A DNA stretch of 64,000 bases from Pedobacter terrae (lineage in GTDB: Bacteria; Bacteroidota; Bacteroidia; Sphingobacteriales; Sphingobacteriaceae): NCBI RefSeq assembly GCF_900100705.1, contig NZ_FNCH01000001.1, positions 62,001 through 126,000 on the forward strand. Direction: 5' to 3'. The translations under genes were made by a program, and so were the position numbers. The notes beneath the pieces are model-generated. The model had not been told where the DNA came from. It worked only from the letters and a program-made list of their open reading frames with translations, and searched no databases. Positions 61,328 through 64,000 of this stretch are shown here, piece by piece; within the stretch, counting starts at the first letter, position 1; every line of letters begins with the position of its first letter.

Positions 61328-62245
61328 ATGAAAGACTATTCAACAACACAACGGGATGAAAAAATATTGGTAACCGGGGTTACTGGTTCGATGGGAAAAG
61401 CTACGGTTGAGCAATTATTAAAAAAAGGAATTCCGGCAAGCCAGGTTATCGGGCTTTCCCGCAAAAAAGAACAAATAGCAGATCTGGCTAATCAAGGCGT
61501 AGAAGTCCGTTTTGGTGATTATTTTGATTATAATTCGCTATTAAGCGCGTTTGAAGGTGTTGATAAAGTGATGCTCACCAGCACGGTGGCTTTCACAGAC
61601 CGTTTTACCCAACATTTTAATGCAATTACTGCTGCACGCCAGTCGGGTGTTAAGCATGTGGTGTATATGGCTGTAATGCGTAAGGAAGGTTCTGGGCGTA
61701 TCCTGCCTGAGGTTACGGAGTCAGATCTGTTTACCGAACAGGTACTTAAATCATCAGGCCTTGACTATACGATTGTATATCACCCGCCGTTTACAGATGC
61801 TTTACCGCTTTACTTTGATCCTAATCCCTACGAAAACGGAATAAAAGTACCTGCCAGTGAAGGAAAAATAGCACCTGCTACCAGAGATGAACTGGCTGAG
61901 GCCCATGCCGTAATACTATCTACATCAGGACACGAAAAGAAAACCTATTCATTAGGCGGCAGCGAGGCTGTTTCATTTTCCAACATTGCAAAAATCCTTT
62001 CCGAAATAAAAGGTCAGCCTGTTCCTTTTACTACTATTACAACAGCGGCATATATAGATGGGATAGTGGCAAAAGGAGTTCCGTTCCATGTGGCCGAATT
62101 TTTAACAAGCTGGATAACCGCAATGGAGGCAGGTGAATTCGAATATCAATCAGGCGATTTGGAGCGCTTGTTAGGTAGGAAAACAAAAACATTGAAGGCG
62201 TACTTCGAATCAACTATGGATTATTACACGCTGGGGTTACAATAA
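61328..62245 (+). CDS. NmrA-type NAD(P)-binding atypical SDR
   Basis: 305 residues from the ATG at 61328 (MKDYSTTQRDEKILVTGVTGSMGKATVEQLL). The Rossmann GxxGxxG is in GVTGSMG, DVEVRFGDYFDYNSLLSAFEGVDKVMLTS follows, and no catalytic Tyr-x-x-x-Lys is present, as in NmrA/HSCARG redox-sensor or QOR2-like quinone reductases. It probably reduces quinones or senses NADPH. It is divergent from the HxlR gene, a pairing common for quinone- or aldehyde-stress responses. Confidence 0.87.
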   Translation: MKDYSTTQRDEKILVTGVTGSMGKATVEQLLKKGIPASQVIGLSRKKEQIADLANQGVEVRFGDYFDYNSLLSAFEGVDKVMLTSTVAFTDRFTQHFNAITAARQSGVKHVVYMAVMRKEGSGRILPEVTESDLFTEQVLKSSGLDYTIVYHPPFTDALPLYFDPNPYENGIKVPASEGKIAPATRDELAEAHAVILSTSGHEKKTYSLGGSEAVSFSNIAKILSEIKGQPVPFTTITTAAYIDGIVAKGVPFHVAEFLTSWITAMEAGEFEYQSGDLERLLGRKTKTLKAYFESTMDYYTLGLQ

Positions 62246-62288
62246 ATGCACGGTCATTAAGTTAAGCCATTGGCAAATGGTAAACTAA

Positions 62289-62356
62289 TTAACCACAGAT
62301 AAACAGGATGCACACAGATATAAAATTCGTGTTTAACTATGTGCATCTGTGGTTAA
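62289..62356. repeat. Large inverted repeat, REP-like (TTAACCACAGAT..ATCTGTGGTTAA)
   Basis: Outer arms TTAACCACAGAT / ATCTGTGGTTAA and inner arms GATGCACA / TGTGCATC can fold one long hairpin. The same words occur at 3239-3406 and near 7700. It is the only structured content of the 312-bp gap between the NmrA-type and TerD genes. It could also act as a terminator for the former. Confidence 0.6.
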
Positions 62357-62558
62357 ACCTTAACATCATGACATCCAGATAATTGACGGTTTTGCCAATC
62401 AATTTATTCCCCTTTACGGTTATCCGTAAAGAAAACCTTACCCTTGATGTGATATTTGCCATTCAAAATCTGTTAGATAAATAATATTAATTGATAACTT
62501 AAAAATGTTTTCTTCATAATCTTTTATATTTTTAGATTAAATACAGAAACTAAATTAT

Positions 62559-63107
62559 ATGGCAATTAATCTCCAAAAAGGGCAAAGAGAAAATTTAAAG
62601 GCTCCGAAATTTACCATTGGATTGGGCTGGGACACTAATAACTTCGGAGGTAACGATTTTGATCTTGATGCATCGGTATTTATGCTGGGCGAAAACAAAA
62701 AGCTCATCAGCGATGATCATTTTATATTCTACAACAACCTTACATCGCCTGACGGTGCTTTGGTGCATACCGGTGATAACCTGACTGGTGAAGGTGATGG
62801 GGATGATGAGGCCATAAACGTGGATTTGTCCATTGTTGATCCTTTAGTGAGTGAACTATGTATAGTGGTCACAATCCATGAGGCTGAACTCCGCAGACAG
62901 AATTTTGGCCAGGTCCGTAATTCATTTGTGCGGATTGTAGACAAGGATGGTATAGAAGTATTAAAGTACGAACTGGAAGAGGATTTCTCAATCGAAACCG
63001 CAGTTGAATTTGGACGGATTTACCGTCGTAACGGCGAGTGGAGGTTTGAGGCCGTTGGCGTGGGGATGAAAGGCGGTCTTCAGGATTATATCAATAGGTA
63101 CCAATAA
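62559..63107 (+). CDS. TerD family protein
   Basis: 182 residues with the TerD signature MAINLQKGQRENL, TIGLGWDTNNFGGNDFDLDASVFML and YNNLTSPDGALVHTGDNLTGEGDGDDEAI. The acidic GEGDGDDE stretch binds calcium in family structures. TerD proteins belong to tellurite-resistance and stress-response operons, but here no TerC, TerB or kinase partner adjoins, so a stress role is only inferred. The next gene, 151 nt downstream, encodes a cell-wall enzyme. Confidence 0.93.
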   Translation: MAINLQKGQRENLKAPKFTIGLGWDTNNFGGNDFDLDASVFMLGENKKLISDDHFIFYNNLTSPDGALVHTGDNLTGEGDGDDEAINVDLSIVDPLVSELCIVVTIHEAELRRQNFGQVRNSFVRIVDKDGIEVLKYELEEDFSIETAVEFGRIYRRNGEWRFEAVGVGMKGGLQDYINRYQ

Positions 63108-63258
63108 CTGATGGAAACGGTACCAGGCGGGTAAGCAGGATCCACTAGGTTAATGCAAAACTTTGGCTAATTCCGCCTTTTAGGGTTAAAAAAAATAAAT
63201 GATTGATTTAAAGTTAATTAGCTGAATAATGAAAACAATTTGGCTAAAAACAAATTAT

Positions 63259-64000
63259 ATGAGCATGAACAAAAAAACTTTACCTAATTTTTTGAGAGGC
63301 CTGTTAATGCTTTTACCCTTATTGATCCTGTTTGAGGCCTGTAATAAGCCTAAATCTAAAACGGGTGCTGAACTAACCAAAATTACCGGCAATAAACTAT
63401 ATAAAGACCTTGATGCTGATGTATTAAGCGATAAGTTTAAAGCTGCGTTGAGCAAAAGAGGTAAATCGATGTCCAATCCAAAATTTACGCAGGAAATTTA
63501 TAAGCAGGCAGATTACCAGCCGGTTTTAATTTCTAAATTCCTTCCTAATAGCGGCCTGATGAAGGCTGCAAAAAAGATTAGTGCGGCAAAAGAACATGGC
63601 CTTTCTGCCGAAAACTTCCAGGCAGCAAAATTCAATGCTGCAGTGGATAAAATCTATTCAAAAACGGAGGTAAATACACTTGATAAAGCTTACGATGCTG
63701 TTATTGATCTCGAACTGGTAGCCAGCGGCGCTATTACCGATTATGCTGCGGCGATGCAATACGGAATGGTGAGTCCCAGAAAAATATTTGCACAGTTTTA
63801 TACCAAGGTACTCAGACCCGATTCCATTTCATTTAAAAAGCCTTATCAAACCAGCAATATAACCACCTTTTTAGATAGTATTCAGCCCAGCGCTGAAGCG
63901 TATAAAATGTTACAAACTGCCCTGAGTCAAAACATTACAGCTCCCGGGCATACTGCTGAAGAAACCAGACGCATCATTGAAGTAAACATGGAACGCCTGA
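63259..64000 (+). CDS. L,D-transpeptidase family lipoprotein, N-terminal part (3' end outside window)
   Basis: The frame is open from ATG 63259 to the window end (about 247 residues); an upstream ATG at 63229 is in frame but less suited. A lipoprotein signal MSMNKKTLPNFLRGLLMLL..EAC is visible (lipobox Glu-Ala-Cys, about residue 28). The following helical region (ALSKRGKSMSNPKFTQEIY.. and the NMERLR segment) matches the scaffold domain of YcbB/LdtD-like enzymes, which form 3-3 crosslinks in peptidoglycan. The catalytic YkuD Cys lies beyond the window. Confidence 0.72.
   Translation, partial: MSMNKKTLPNFLRGLLMLLPLLILFEACNKPKSKTGAELTKITGNKLYKDLDADVLSDKFKAALSKRGKSMSNPKFTQEIYKQADYQPVLISKFLPNSGLMKAAKKISAAKEHGLSAENFQAAKFNAAVDKIYSKTEVNTLDKAYDAVIDLELVASGAITDYAAAMQYGMVSPRKIFAQFYTKVLRPDSISFKKPYQTSNITTFLDSIQPSAEAYKMLQTALSQNITAPGHTAEETRRIIEVNMERL

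Noticed and set aside
63255..63476. 73-codon minus-strand frame at the right edge
   Set aside because: It is antisense to the partial L,D-transpeptidase gene, whose + frame has a clear lipoprotein signal.
7000..64000. tRNA, rRNA, insertion-sequence or prophage genes
   Set aside because: None seen by eye: no cloverleaf-like blocks with CCA ends, no transposase motifs, no phage structural genes. A covariance tRNA scan could still find one.

Overview
The window looks like a chromosomal piece of a Bacteroidota bacterium, most likely a Sphingobacteriaceae member close to Pedobacter. This is an inference. It rests on TAnnTTTG-type -7 boxes with no clear Shine-Dalgarno sequences, a GLPGLI-family protein paired with a TonB-type outer-membrane protein, a SusC/TonB-style receptor, a BlaI/M56 pair, a DAACS carrier, and several families of intergenic repeats that recur in this phylum. 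I see no tRNA, rRNA, CRISPR array, transposase or phage module, so this is mostly ordinary chromosome with some accessory patches.

Layout. 0-10.5 kb: end of a TonB receptor, a LOG-family protein, a MaoC hydratase, a frameshifted lipoprotein, an acyl-CoA carboxylase beta subunit, an orphan polyvalent-type kinase-like gene, thioredoxin reductase, a repeat-rich gap, a GH20 hexosaminidase and a lipoprotein. 10.5-14.8 kb: undecaprenol/diacylglycerol kinase, a DUF922-like metalloprotein, an ECF sigma factor with a membrane partner, and a dicarboxylate symporter. 14.9-20.6 kb: a BlaI repressor and an M56 (BlaR1-like) sensor protease converge on a GLPGLI/TonB-like operon. The two promoters carry the same three-half-site operator, so this is probably one regulon. 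20.6-27 kb: repeats, rplU-rpmA, a glycine-rich secreted protein, polyprenyl synthase and RNase R. 27.3-30.8 kb: a tightly packed exonuclease / oligopeptide ABC ATPase / sialidase operon. 31-41 kb: a DUF72 protein, then an arginine-related neighbourhood (arginine decarboxylase, CtlX-like hydrolase, arginine deiminase family, argS) interleaved with a family of 250-275 bp repeats around a PhnA-like gene pair. 41-50 kb: secreted proteins, a metallopeptidase, a class C serine hydrolase, an SDR, regulators and an HXXEE membrane protein. 50-64 kb: DJ-1/PfpI protein, a Tet(X)-like flavin monooxygenase with an AraC regulator, a fused secreted alpha/beta hydrolase, an ABC-membrane/HlyD/TolC export operon without an ATPase domain, an AraC-GyrI/VOC pair, a divergent HxlR/NmrA pair with 33-bp-spaced operator repeats, TerD, and the start of an L,D-transpeptidase.

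Three genes (lipoprotein at 2696, TauE permease at 40910, HlyD adaptor at 56479) each look interrupted by a single-base shift in a short mononucleotide run. This may mean assembly indels or real slippage, and it affects how those genes should be read. The most interesting regulatory signals are the shared BlaI-type operator and the 33-bp iterons. The most interesting unexplained DNA is the hairpin-bearing 250-bp repeat family at 33.7-36.2 kb.
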